Shown here in pieces: positions 57,546 through 64,000 of a stretch of DNA of 64,000 nucleotides. The notes under the pieces are model-generated. The model saw only the letters and a program-made list of their open reading frames with translations. It did no database searches and was not told the DNA's origin. Source of the DNA: Gemmatimonadota bacterium (lineage in GTDB: Bacteria; Gemmatimonadota; Gemmatimonadetes; Longimicrobiales; Gaopeijiaceae); contig JAPPNN010000068.1 in the NCBI GenBank assembly GCA_028873815.1, forward strand, positions 101,787 through 165,786, written 5' to 3'. Positions within the stretch are counted from its first letter, which is position 1, and every line of letters starts with the position of its first letter. A program made the position numbers and the translations under genes.

Positions 57546-58885
57546 CCATCGCTCGCCCCCTTCGGCTCCGACGCCACCCTGCGTTTGACCTTGAGGCTCC
57601 TCCGGTCCAGCTCTTCCTCCACGTCGGCCAGGCTCGCCCCCGCGCGCTCCAGCGCCACGGTCAGGAAGTAAATCACGTCCGCGGCTTCCTCGACGACGCG
57701 GTCCGTGAGGGCCTCGCCATGCCCGTCCGCGACCGCCTCCCCATGACGGTCCGCGCTAGTCTCTCCATGCCGAGCCGTACTCGCCGCCTCCCCCAGTTCG
57801 CCGGCCTCCTCCACGAGCTTGCCGCGGAGGAACTCACCGTCCTCGAGCAGCCGACTCGTCAGCGACCCCGGCACGGCCCGGGCCCGCCGCGACTTCACCG
57901 TCTGCTCCAGCTTGCGGAGTCCCTGCGCCGGGCCGAAACAGGTCCAGTCCCCTTCGTGGCAGAACCCGGGCCCCGCTTGCCGCACGGCGAACCTCAGGGC
58001 GTCGCGGTCGCAGTCTGCCTCGATACGAAGCAGCTCCTGGGCGGCGCCCGACGTTGCGCCCTTGCGCCACAGCCCGCGCGAGCGCGAGTGGTAGACGCCG
58101 ATGCCCTCGTCGATCGCGGTGCGGACGCTGTCCGGACTGGACCAGACGAGGCCCAGCGCGCCACCCCGCTCGTCGCATACGACCGTCGGCCAGAGCCCGT
58201 CGGCTCGCTCGCTGCGCAGCGGTGCCGTGAACGCCTCGGCCAGTCCCAGATTGCCGCGGTACAGCGCCATCCCCACCTGGGCATCGGCACCGGCACGATC
58301 CAGCCACGCGACCTCTTCCGCCGTGGTGACGCCCCCGGCGACGGTCAGGCGCGACGTGCCCGCGGCCTCCACCAACGGCGCGATCTGGTCCCGGGGGAAA
58401 CCGCCCTCCTTGCCCTCGCCCTCGACGAAGGTCACCAGGAAGCTCCCCGCGAGCCCGCTCAGTTCGCGCATGCCCTCGTAGACGGTACGGCCCGTGCGTT
58501 TGGTCCACCCCTTGACCACCACCTCGCCTTCCCACGCGTCCAGTGCGGCCACGACCCGGTCACGAGGCAGCCCTTCCAGCACCTCCGGGACGGCTGCCGT
58601 GCCCAGCACCACCTTCACGGCACCCCGATCGAGCCATTCGAGCGCCCGCTCGAGGTCGCGTATGCCACCGCCGACCCGGCACGGCGCGATCTCGCACAGC
58701 TCCGCCATCACGGCCGCGTTGGACCCCCGCCCCAGCGCCGCGTCGAGATCCACGACCGCGACCTCACCCACGCGCCCGAAGCGCTCCGCAAGCGGACGTG
58801 GATCACCCGCCTCCAGCACCTTGCGGCGGCCCTGCACAAGCTGCACGGCCTGCCCGTCCATCAGGTCGATCGAGGGAATGATCAC
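57542..58885 (-). CDS. hisA: HisA-HisI-HisE triple fusion
   Basis: 447 residues with three enzymes in one chain. Residues 1-222 are HisA (PSIDLMDGQAVQLVQG; Asp7, Asp116), the ProFAR isomerase barrel. Residues 226-330 are HisI, phosphoribosyl-AMP cyclohydrolase (SRSRGLWRKGATSG; metal-binding DCDRD 291-295; zinc Cys309 and Cys316). Residues 340-440 are HisE, phosphoribosyl-ATP pyrophosphohydrolase (GEFLRGKLVEEAGEL, VVEEAADVIYFLTVAL). These are pathway steps 2, 3 and 4. The HisE helices are separated by a 28-residue insertion with RHGExxAD-type repeats. Start and stop overlap both neighbours by four bases. Confidence 0.92.
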   Translation of the reverse strand: MIIPSIDLMDGQAVQLVQGRRKVLEAGDPRPLAERFGRVGEVAVVDLDAALGRGSNAAVMAELCEIAPCRVGGGIRDLERALEWLDRGAVKVVLGTAAVPEVLEGLPRDRVVAALDAWEGEVVVKGWTKRTGRTVYEGMRELSGLAGSFLVTFVEGEGKEGGFPRDQIAPLVEAAGTSRLTVAGGVTTAEEVAWLDRAGADAQVGMALYRGNLGLAEAFTAPLRSERADGLWPTVVCDERGGALGLVWSSPDSVRTAIDEGIGVYHSRSRGLWRKGATSGAAQELLRIEADCDRDALRFAVRQAGPGFCHEGDWTCFGPAQGLRKLEQTVKSRRARAVPGSLTSRLLEDGEFLRGKLVEEAGELGEAASTARHGETSADRHGEAVADGHGEALTDRVVEEAADVIYFLTVALERAGASLADVEEELDRRSLKVKRRVASEPKGASDG

Positions 58886-59799
58886 AGCGCCCGCTCCTCC
58901 GCCCCGTCGCGGATCCGCGCCGGCCGCTGCGCACCCGCAACCTCCGCCCGCCCCCGCGCATCCGAGTACCCGGGCCGCACCGACACCCCAAGCGCCGCCA
59001 GCGCCCCCTTGATCCCCTCCACCGTCCAGTTGCCCTGGTGGAAGATCGAGGCCGCCAGCACCGCATCGGCCCCGGCGCGAACGGCGTCGGTCATGTGTTC
59101 GGGGGAATCGGCGCCCCCCGACGCGACGATCGGCACGCTCACTGCGGAACGCACGGCACGGAGCAGGGTCAGTTCATAGCCGCTGCGCGTTCCGTCCCGA
59201 TCGATGCTTGTCAGGAGGATCTCGCCGGCCCCACGCTCGACGGCCTCCCGTGCCCACGCCACCGCGTCCCGCGCCACCGGCCTCGTCCCGGAAAGCACGA
59301 CCACCTCGTAGCCGCTGTCCACGCCGGGTCCATCCCCCCGCCGCAGCGCGTCCAGCGAGACCACCACGCACTGCGATCCGAAGCGCGCGGCCAGGTCCGT
59401 CAGCAGCGCGGGCTGCCGAAGCGCGGCGGTGTTCACGGCGACCTTGTCCGCACCCGCCTCGAGGAGCGCCGCCGCGTCCTCGATTTCGCCGATCCCGCCC
59501 CCGACCGTAAGCGGCACCGACAGCCGGGCGCGCACGGCGGCCACGGTGTCCAGTCGGGTGCCGCGGCCCTCCGGGGTGGCCGTCACATCCAGGACGACGA
59601 CCTCGTCCGCCCCCTGCTCCTCGTACGCCAGGGCCAGCGCGGCCGGGTCGCCCTGATCCTCCAGGCCCCGGAACCTGACGCCCTTCACGACCCGTCCGTC
59701 GCGCACGTCGAGGCACGGAATGATGCGGACTGGAAGCATCGGTCCGACGTCCCGGGAGGCGGCCGCGTGCACGGGCCCTTGCTCCGTCGGGGAGGCCAT
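58882..59799 (-). CDS. hisF: Imidazole glycerol phosphate synthase, cyclase subunit
   Basis: 305 residues. The barrel has the HisF signatures RIIPCLDVRDGRVVKG and SIDRDGTRSGYEL, with the two catalytic Asp residues in place, and the glutaminase docking face. With HisH it makes ImGP and AICAR from PRFAR and ammonia. The start at 59799 is supported by GGAGG within the end of hisH and lies three bases after its stop; it gives a 20-residue extension before the usual MLPVRIIPCLD (59739 alternative). A 35-residue charged tail follows the barrel. The stop overlaps hisAIE. Confidence 0.94.
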   Translation of the reverse strand: MASPTEQGPVHAAASRDVGPMLPVRIIPCLDVRDGRVVKGVRFRGLEDQGDPAALALAYEEQGADEVVVLDVTATPEGRGTRLDTVAAVRARLSVPLTVGGGIGEIEDAAALLEAGADKVAVNTAALRQPALLTDLAARFGSQCVVVSLDALRRGDGPGVDSGYEVVVLSGTRPVARDAVAWAREAVERGAGEILLTSIDRDGTRSGYELTLLRAVRSAVSVPIVASGGADSPEHMTDAVRAGADAVLAASIFHQGNWTVEGIKGALAALGVSVRPGYSDARGRAEVAGAQRPARIRDGAEERAL

Positions 59800-59802
59800 A
59801 GC

Positions 59803-60417
59803 TCAGGCCTCCAGCCAGCGCGTCAGGAGGGCCTTGCCGTAGTCGCCCGACAGCTCGGGGTGGAACTGGCAGCCGATCACGGGGCCGCGCTCCACCGCGG
59901 CCAGAAAGCGGCCCGCGTACTCGCACCAGACGGGCAGCCAACCGTCGGGTGCGGCCGCAAGGCGGTATGAGTTCGCGAAGTACGCGTAGCCGCGCGGCAC
60001 GATCTCGCACCTGGCGTCCGGGGTCACCAGGTTCCACCCCATCTGGGGGACGCGCCAGCCCTCTTCCCCGCTCTCGTAGCCGCCCACGACTCCGTCGAAC
60101 ACGCCGAGACCGCAAACGCCAGGCGCTTCCTCGCTGCCGCTCGCCATCAACTGCATGCCCAGGCAGATGCCCAGGGTGGGCCGGCCCCGCTCGATGCGTT
60201 CCCGCAGGGCGTCCTCCAGACCGTGCGACGCGATGGCGCGCTGGGCCGCGGCGAAGGCGCCCACGCCCGGAAGCACCAGCCGCCCGGCCGCAGCCACGTC
60301 GGTAGCGTCGTCGGTCGCGCGAACGCGGCATCCCAGGCGCTCGAATCCCGTCAGCACCGAAGCCAGGTTCGCGGTGCTGGTGCGCACCACAGTGACCGCA
60401 GGGGCCCGAGCCGTCAC
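59803..60417 (-). CDS. hisH: Imidazole glycerol phosphate synthase, glutamine amidotransferase subunit
   Basis: 204 residues from a GTG at 60417 overlapping the hisB stop. Class I glutamine amidotransferase: catalytic Cys in TLGICLGMQLM, the oxyanion PGVGAF, and the His-Glu pair in GCQFHPELSG. It hydrolyses glutamine and channels ammonia to HisF. The position beside hisF is standard. Confidence 0.95.
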   Translation of the reverse strand: MTARAPAVTVVRTSTANLASVLTGFERLGCRVRATDDATDVAAAGRLVLPGVGAFAAAQRAIASHGLEDALRERIERGRPTLGICLGMQLMASGSEEAPGVCGLGVFDGVVGGYESGEEGWRVPQMGWNLVTPDARCEIVPRGYAYFANSYRLAAAPDGWLPVWCEYAGRFLAAVERGPVIGCQFHPELSGDYGKALLTRWLEA

Positions 60418-61124
60418 AGGACCCCCTTCGTGGACGGCACACCGGAGCCGCCGGTCGACGCCAGCGCGGCCTTCAATGCCAGCGCCGCCGCCTTGAAGCA
60501 CGCTTCGATGCGGTGGTGATCGTTGGCGCCCCGGATCACGTCGACATGCAGCGTCAGGCCCGCGGCCTGCGCGAAGGAGTGGAAGAAATGCGGCACCATT
60601 TCGCACGACAGCGCGCCCACGCGATCCCGCCGGAGGTCGAGTTCGCCCGCGAAGAACGGGCGGCCTGACACGTCGACAACGGCGCGCGCCAGCGCCTCGT
60701 CCAACGGCGCATATGCGTGCCCGAAGCGCGCGATGCCGCCACGGCGATCCCCCATTGCCCGCGCAACCGCCTGGCCCAGCGCCAGTCCGGTGTCTTCGAC
60801 GGTGTGGTGATCGTCGACCTCAAGGTCGCCGTCGCAGGTCAGCTCCAGACCCCACCCCGCGTGAAACGCCAGCGCGTGGAGCATGTGATCGAAGAAGCCG
60901 ATCCCGGTATTCACCCGGATCGGGGCCCGGTCGTCCGCCGTCCCGGTCGTCGGATCAGCCGCCGGTTCGCCCGGCCCCTTGCCAGCCCGCCCCACCCCTC
61001 GCCCGTCCAGATCAAGCCGCACCTCGACCCTCGTCTCGCCGGTCTCACGGCGAACGCGGGCAACTCGCGCCGCCTCGCCCTCGGACACCGCTCCGCCGTC
61101 TCCGCCTCTGCCTGTGTCACCCAT
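60414..61124 (-). CDS. hisB: Imidazoleglycerol-phosphate dehydratase
   Basis: 236 residues from the ATG at 61124. Both metal-binding repeats are present: FFDHMLHALAFHAGW with DDHHTVEDTG, and HFFHSFAQAAG with NDHHRIEACFKA. It removes water from IGP to give imidazole acetol phosphate. There is no N-terminal phosphatase, consistent with that activity being in the HisC fusion. A linker rich in Gly, Pro and Asp (RAGKGPGEPAADPTTGTADD) interrupts the N-terminal strand region and is unusual. Confidence 0.95.
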   Translation of the reverse strand: MGDTGRGGDGGAVSEGEAARVARVRRETGETRVEVRLDLDGRGVGRAGKGPGEPAADPTTGTADDRAPIRVNTGIGFFDHMLHALAFHAGWGLELTCDGDLEVDDHHTVEDTGLALGQAVARAMGDRRGGIARFGHAYAPLDEALARAVVDVSGRPFFAGELDLRRDRVGALSCEMVPHFFHSFAQAAGLTLHVDVIRGANDHHRIEACFKAAALALKAALASTGGSGVPSTKGVL

Positions 61125-62850
61125 CGAACAGCCCTCCGAAGTCGCTGTCAGCGTTGACGACACGGGCGGCACCCGCGTCTTCGAGCGCGGCCCACACGGC
61201 CGCCGCCGCCTGCTCGGCCTGCCCCGGCGGCACGACACCGACCGGCACCACCCCCGCCCCTACCGCCGCCTTCACGTCATCCGGGGTGTCGCCCAGCATC
61301 CACGCGGTCCGCGCGTCCAGCCGCTCCAGCGCGGTCAGCACCGGCGCCGGATCGGGCTTGAGCGGCGCGTCCTCGCGGCAGATCACCGCACTGAAACATC
61401 CCCGCACCCCCTGCTCCCGCAGGAAGCGCTGGGCGTCGGCGCGCGGCCTCCCGGTCACGATCCCCAGCCTGAACGACCGCGCCAGCCCCTCGAGCAGTTC
61501 GCGCGACGGGATCAGCGTCTCGTGGCGGCGCAATCCCGGCGCCTCGTCGGTGCCCTGGTAGATCTCCTCGAAGCGCGCCGTCACCTCCTCGAGCGAAGCC
61601 TCGACGCCCGCGCGCTCCAGCACCCCGTGCGTCACCGCCCAGTCGTCATTCGCGCCGCCCGCCGCCTTCACGGCGCCGATCAGCTCGTGTCCGGCCTCCA
61701 CCCCGAACGACGCGCACGTCCGCACGATCGCTTCCCGGTACGACCGCCGCACGTCGGCCAGCACCCCGTCCATGTCGAACAGGAGCGCCTCCGGCCCGGG
61801 CCGCGGTCCACCCACGCCGCCCATGGCGCCCGCCCCCCCACCGGCCCGTCCCGCCAGACACCCCAGCGCCCGCTCGACCCGCCGGAATTCCCCGTCGTCC
61901 CGCGGTACCGTGATGCGCACGTATTCCGGCAGGTGCGGGAAGTAACGCACCAGAACCGCCTGCGCGGCCATGCCCCTCAGGATCCAGCGCGCGTCCGGGA
62001 ACGACGAAAACACGAAGTTGGTCTGCGATGGCTGCGGCACGCCTCCGACGCCGCGGATCACCCCGGCCAGCCGCTCCCGCCGCCCCCGCACGTACTCGAC
62101 GAACTCCCGCATCTTGTCCACCCCGTTCCGCAGCCGGTCCAGCGCGATCGCGATCGACGGCCCGGTCAGAGCGTAAGGCCCCCCGAAGCCCCTCAGCACG
62201 TCGATCCGCTCCCTCGCGCCGACCGCGAAGCCCACGCGCAGCCCGGCAAGCCCCCACGACTTTGACATCGTGCGGATCATCACCACGCGCGGGATTTCCA
62301 GCAGGGCCGCGGTGTGGTCCTCGTCCGCAAACTCCGCGTACGCCGAGTCCACCAGCAGCACCACTTCGGGCGGCAGCGCGTCCGCCAGCCGCAGCAGCTC
62401 CCGCGTCGTGAACGCGCGGCTCGTGGGATTGTCCGGCGTCAGCACCGCCACAACGCCCGTCCGCTCGTTCACCTCGGCCAGGATCTCGTCGTGCGGTAGC
62501 GTCCCCCACTCGTATTCGACCGGTACCAGTGTCCCCCGCGCCATGCGCGCGCACGCCGGGATCATCTCGAAGGTGGGCGTGGGGAAGACCATTTCCTGGT
62601 CGGCACCCAGAAACGCGCGAAAGACGCGGTCGATCGCGTCGTCCCCGCCGGTCGTGGCCAGCACGTTCGCGGGGTCGGTGCCGAGGTAGGCCGCGTAGGC
62701 TTCCTCCAGCGGCCGGGGGTCCGCGTATTTGCGCAGAATCCCGGGTCCGACCCGCTCCAGCACGTCGAAGCACTCCCGCGAGGGCGGTTCGCCCTCGTTC
62801 ATGCTGAGGTCGATGACGTCCCGCGTGGCTCCCTTCATGGCCCCGCTCAT
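61117..62850 (-). CDS. hisC: Histidinol-phosphate aminotransferase fused to a HAD phosphatase
   Basis: 577 residues. The aminotransferase (1-335) has PLP Lys197 in TMSKSWGLAGLRVG and substrate-site segments of HisC. After a Gly-rich linker the HAD domain (354-577) begins LLFDMDGVLADVRRSY, with nucleophile Asp359 and Asp361, and ends with GDTPDDVKAAVGAG. It matches the HAD-IA subgroup (TIGR01548-like) found in his operons of cyanobacteria and haloarchaea. Inference: histidinol-phosphate phosphatase, covering two consecutive steps in one chain. It overlaps hisG and hisB by four and eight bases. Confidence 0.93.
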   Translation of the reverse strand: MSGAMKGATRDVIDLSMNEGEPPSRECFDVLERVGPGILRKYADPRPLEEAYAAYLGTDPANVLATTGGDDAIDRVFRAFLGADQEMVFPTPTFEMIPACARMARGTLVPVEYEWGTLPHDEILAEVNERTGVVAVLTPDNPTSRAFTTRELLRLADALPPEVVLLVDSAYAEFADEDHTAALLEIPRVVMIRTMSKSWGLAGLRVGFAVGARERIDVLRGFGGPYALTGPSIAIALDRLRNGVDKMREFVEYVRGRRERLAGVIRGVGGVPQPSQTNFVFSSFPDARWILRGMAAQAVLVRYFPHLPEYVRITVPRDDGEFRRVERALGCLAGRAGGGAGAMGGVGGPRPGPEALLFDMDGVLADVRRSYREAIVRTCASFGVEAGHELIGAVKAAGGANDDWAVTHGVLERAGVEASLEEVTARFEEIYQGTDEAPGLRRHETLIPSRELLEGLARSFRLGIVTGRPRADAQRFLREQGVRGCFSAVICREDAPLKPDPAPVLTALERLDARTAWMLGDTPDDVKAAVGAGVVPVGVVPPGQAEQAAAAVWAALEDAGAARVVNADSDFGGLFDG

Positions 62851-63722
62851 GGCACGATCTGCTGCGGTTCCGACACGACCAGATCGGAGCCGCCCCGCGC
62901 CTTCACCTCGAGCAGCAGCGCCGGCAGCGCCGTCCTGGGCACCGCCGCGCGCACCGCGTACCCGCTCTCGCCGTGCAGCCGCGACACCGTGGGCTCGCGC
63001 ATGCAGGGCAGAATCGAAACGACCCGTTCGAAATCCCGCTCCGAGACGTTCAACTCCAGCATCACCCGCCGCCGCGCCTCCAGAACCGACTTGAGGAGGA
63101 GGACGAGATCGTCGATCCGGGCCCTGCGGGCCGGGTCGTCAAGGGCAGCGGGGTTGGCGTAGAGACGGGTCGAGGAGAGCATCAGCGTGTCCGCGACGAC
63201 CAGGCCGTTTCCGCGCAGCGTCGCTCCCGTCGCGGTGTTGTCCACGATGAGGTCCGCGTCCTCGGGCGGGAACACCTCGGTGGCCCCGTAGGACCGCACC
63301 ACGTCGGCCTCGAAGGGCTGGTCCGCCGCCCACTCCTTCACCAGGCGCACGTACTCGGTCGCCACGACCAGGCGCTGGCCGGCCGGAAATGTTCCGCCGT
63401 CCAGCAGCGAAGCGGGCGCCGCCGCGACGACCTTCACCGGGTCGAGCGCGGTATCCAGCAGCTCGACCAGGTCGGCGTCCAGCTCGGCGACCCAGTCCGC
63501 CCCGGCAAAACCGATGTCGCGCGACCCGGCATCGAGCATCTTCACCACGTTCTGCGGCTTGAGCAGCTTGGCCTCGAAGCCGGGCCACGACAGCACCGGC
63601 CGATAGTTGCGCGACCCGAGCTGAACGTCGATCCCCGCCTCGGCCAGCAGCGCGAAGACCCCGACCTGCATGTGCCCCTTGGGCAGGCCGATGTGGATCG
63701 GGGGGCAGTCTGTACCGCTCAT
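62847..63722 (-). CDS. hisG: ATP phosphoribosyltransferase (long form)
   Basis: 291 residues from the ATG at 63722 (AGGAG upstream). Catalytic domains have GLPKGHMQVGVFALLAEAGIDV and the PRPP region DLIVDNTATGATLRGNGLVVAD; the C-terminal ACT-like regulatory domain (about 215-291) marks the long, hexameric form, normally inhibited by histidine without needing HisZ. It starts histidine synthesis by joining PRPP and ATP. First structural gene after the attenuator. Confidence 0.95.
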   Translation of the reverse strand: MSGTDCPPIHIGLPKGHMQVGVFALLAEAGIDVQLGSRNYRPVLSWPGFEAKLLKPQNVVKMLDAGSRDIGFAGADWVAELDADLVELLDTALDPVKVVAAAPASLLDGGTFPAGQRLVVATEYVRLVKEWAADQPFEADVVRSYGATEVFPPEDADLIVDNTATGATLRGNGLVVADTLMLSSTRLYANPAALDDPARRARIDDLVLLLKSVLEARRRVMLELNVSERDFERVVSILPCMREPTVSRLHGESGYAVRAAVPRTALPALLLEVKARGGSDLVVSEPQQIVP

Positions 63723-63740
63723 TTCCGGTTGTCGTCTCCT

Positions 63741-63768
63741 CGCCGGCCAGCCCCGGAACCGGCCGGCG
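63741..63768 (-). promoter_or_regulatory. Hairpin between the attenuator and the hisG ribosome-binding site
   Basis: CGCCGGCC and GGCCGGCG (63741-63748, 63761-63768) form a perfect 8-bp stem with a 12-base loop, immediately before the AGGAG of hisG. It could limit hisG translation or protect the mRNA 5' end after antitermination. Confidence 0.4.
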
Positions 63769-63771
63769 CAC

Positions 63772-63804
63772 AAAAAAGCGCCGACCCCCCCGAGGAAGCC
63801 GGCG
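63772..63804 (-). terminator. his operon attenuator terminator
   Basis: On the minus strand CGCCGGCTTCC (63804-63794) pairs with GGGGGGTCGGCG (63790-63779) over about 11 base pairs including G.U pairs, followed by TTTTTT (63777-63772). It lies between the leader-peptide stop and hisG. The segment GAGGCGGC (63854-63847), in the last leader codons, can pair with the terminator's 5' arm (GCCG and CCTC parts), giving a candidate antiterminator. Confidence 0.8.
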
Positions 63805-63839
63805 TTTTGGGTATTCCGTGCTTTCGTACGGCTACACCG

Positions 63840-63905
63840 TCACGCGGCCGCCTCTCCCGAGTGGCCGTGATGATGATGCGTGGCGTAGCAGGCACAAGTA
63901 TTCAT
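63840..63905 (-). CDS. hisL: His operon leader peptide
   Basis: ATG 63905 to TGA 63840 encodes 21 residues, MNTCACYAT-HHHHGH-SGEAAA. Codons 10-13 and 15 are His (63878-63861), four in a row. Ribosome stalling there when His-tRNA is scarce would leave the GAGGCGGC segment (codons 18-20) free for antitermination; completing the peptide would cover it and let the terminator at 63772-63804 form. Such a peptide just ahead of a complete his operon is the classical attenuation arrangement. The start may be leaderless (-10 only 9 bases away). Confidence 0.85.
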   Translation of the reverse strand: MNTCACYATHHHHGHSGEAAA

Positions 63906-63914
63906 AGGGCCCTA

Positions 63915-63944
63915 ATTGTCACAGAGAGCGCGTCCGGATGTCAA
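63915..63944 (-). promoter_or_regulatory. his operon promoter
   Basis: TTGACA (63944-63939), perfect match to the -35 consensus, 18 bases, then GACAAT (63920-63915), 4/6 to the -10. The predicted start near 63908 is a few bases before the leader-peptide ATG. No other gene is visible from here to base 64000. Confidence 0.65.
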
Positions 63945-64000
63945 GCGGAAGTCTTGTCCAACGGCAAATGAGCCTGAACGCGGGGCCGGTTTCCAGCGGG

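Noticed and set aside
1..64000. CRISPR array, tRNA, rRNA, insertion sequence or prophage
   Set aside because: No regularly spaced identical repeats, no tRNA/rRNA-like motifs, no transposase or integrase translations were seen.

Overview
The window is GC-rich (roughly 70 percent by eye), densely coding bacterial chromosome from a Gram-negative organism. Lipid A/core genes (Kdo transferase, heptosyltransferase-type GT9), many lipobox or signal-peptide proteins, and an outer-membrane barrel all point to a diderm. The mix of six-bladed propeller lipoproteins, carboxypeptidase-regulatory/TonB-plug stubs, DUF5117-type metalloproteases and fused his genes resembles Gemmatimonadota. That placement is inference from gene content, not from a marker gene. 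No rRNA, tRNA, insertion sequence or CRISPR array was seen.

Layout. 1-9 kb: partial DinB-like lipoprotein, a cytosolic reductive-dehalogenase homologue, an MsbA-type ABC exporter with tandem palindromes upstream, a TPR lipoprotein, and a translationally coupled lipoprotein / histidine kinase / NtrC-type regulator set. 9-15 kb: 3-mercaptopyruvate sulfurtransferase, two small envelope proteins, HU, a zinc alcohol dehydrogenase and a large zinc metalloprotease. 15-20 kb: class V aminotransferase, GT4, GT9 and WaaA. 20-25 kb: a Lol/Mac-like cassette (carrier-like protein, two FtsX permeases, ATPase, outer-membrane barrel). 25-31 kb: membrane protein, an OsmC-family gene with in-frame UGA at the catalytic cysteine position (selenoprotein candidate), an oxidoreductase with DAAO motifs in permuted order, a 20-residue small ORF, and mono- and penta-haem cytochromes. 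31-40 kb: acetoacetyl-CoA synthetase, propeller lipoprotein, Bcr/CflA transporter, amidohydrolase, plug-like protein, and a ZIP-like/permease fusion.

40-51.4 kb is the most unusual region: a 3,424-residue polyketide synthase, KS-AT-DH-cMT-ER-KR-ACP followed by KS-AT and then nothing. The second AT has lost its catalytic Ser and His and part of its fold, and no ACP follows. A free-standing ACP and an alpha/beta hydrolase (with an amber codon near its C-terminus) lie just downstream on the other strand and could supply the missing carrier and release functions. 51.5-56 kb: NCS2 permease fused to a degenerate GHKL-like domain, a plant-type LRR surface protein, and a paralogue of the plug-like protein.

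56-64 kb is a complete, overlapping histidine operon on the minus strand, hisG - hisC/HAD phosphatase - hisB - hisH - hisF - hisA/hisI/hisE - hisD. Two gene fusions condense the pathway. Upstream is an unannotated leader: promoter, a 21-residue leader peptide with five His codons, a candidate antiterminator segment and an intrinsic terminator. This is a classical transcription attenuator.

Several genes (the 8997/9044 pair, GT9, the his leader) have -10-like hexamers only 7-10 nt before the start codon, suggesting leaderless transcripts are common in this organism.
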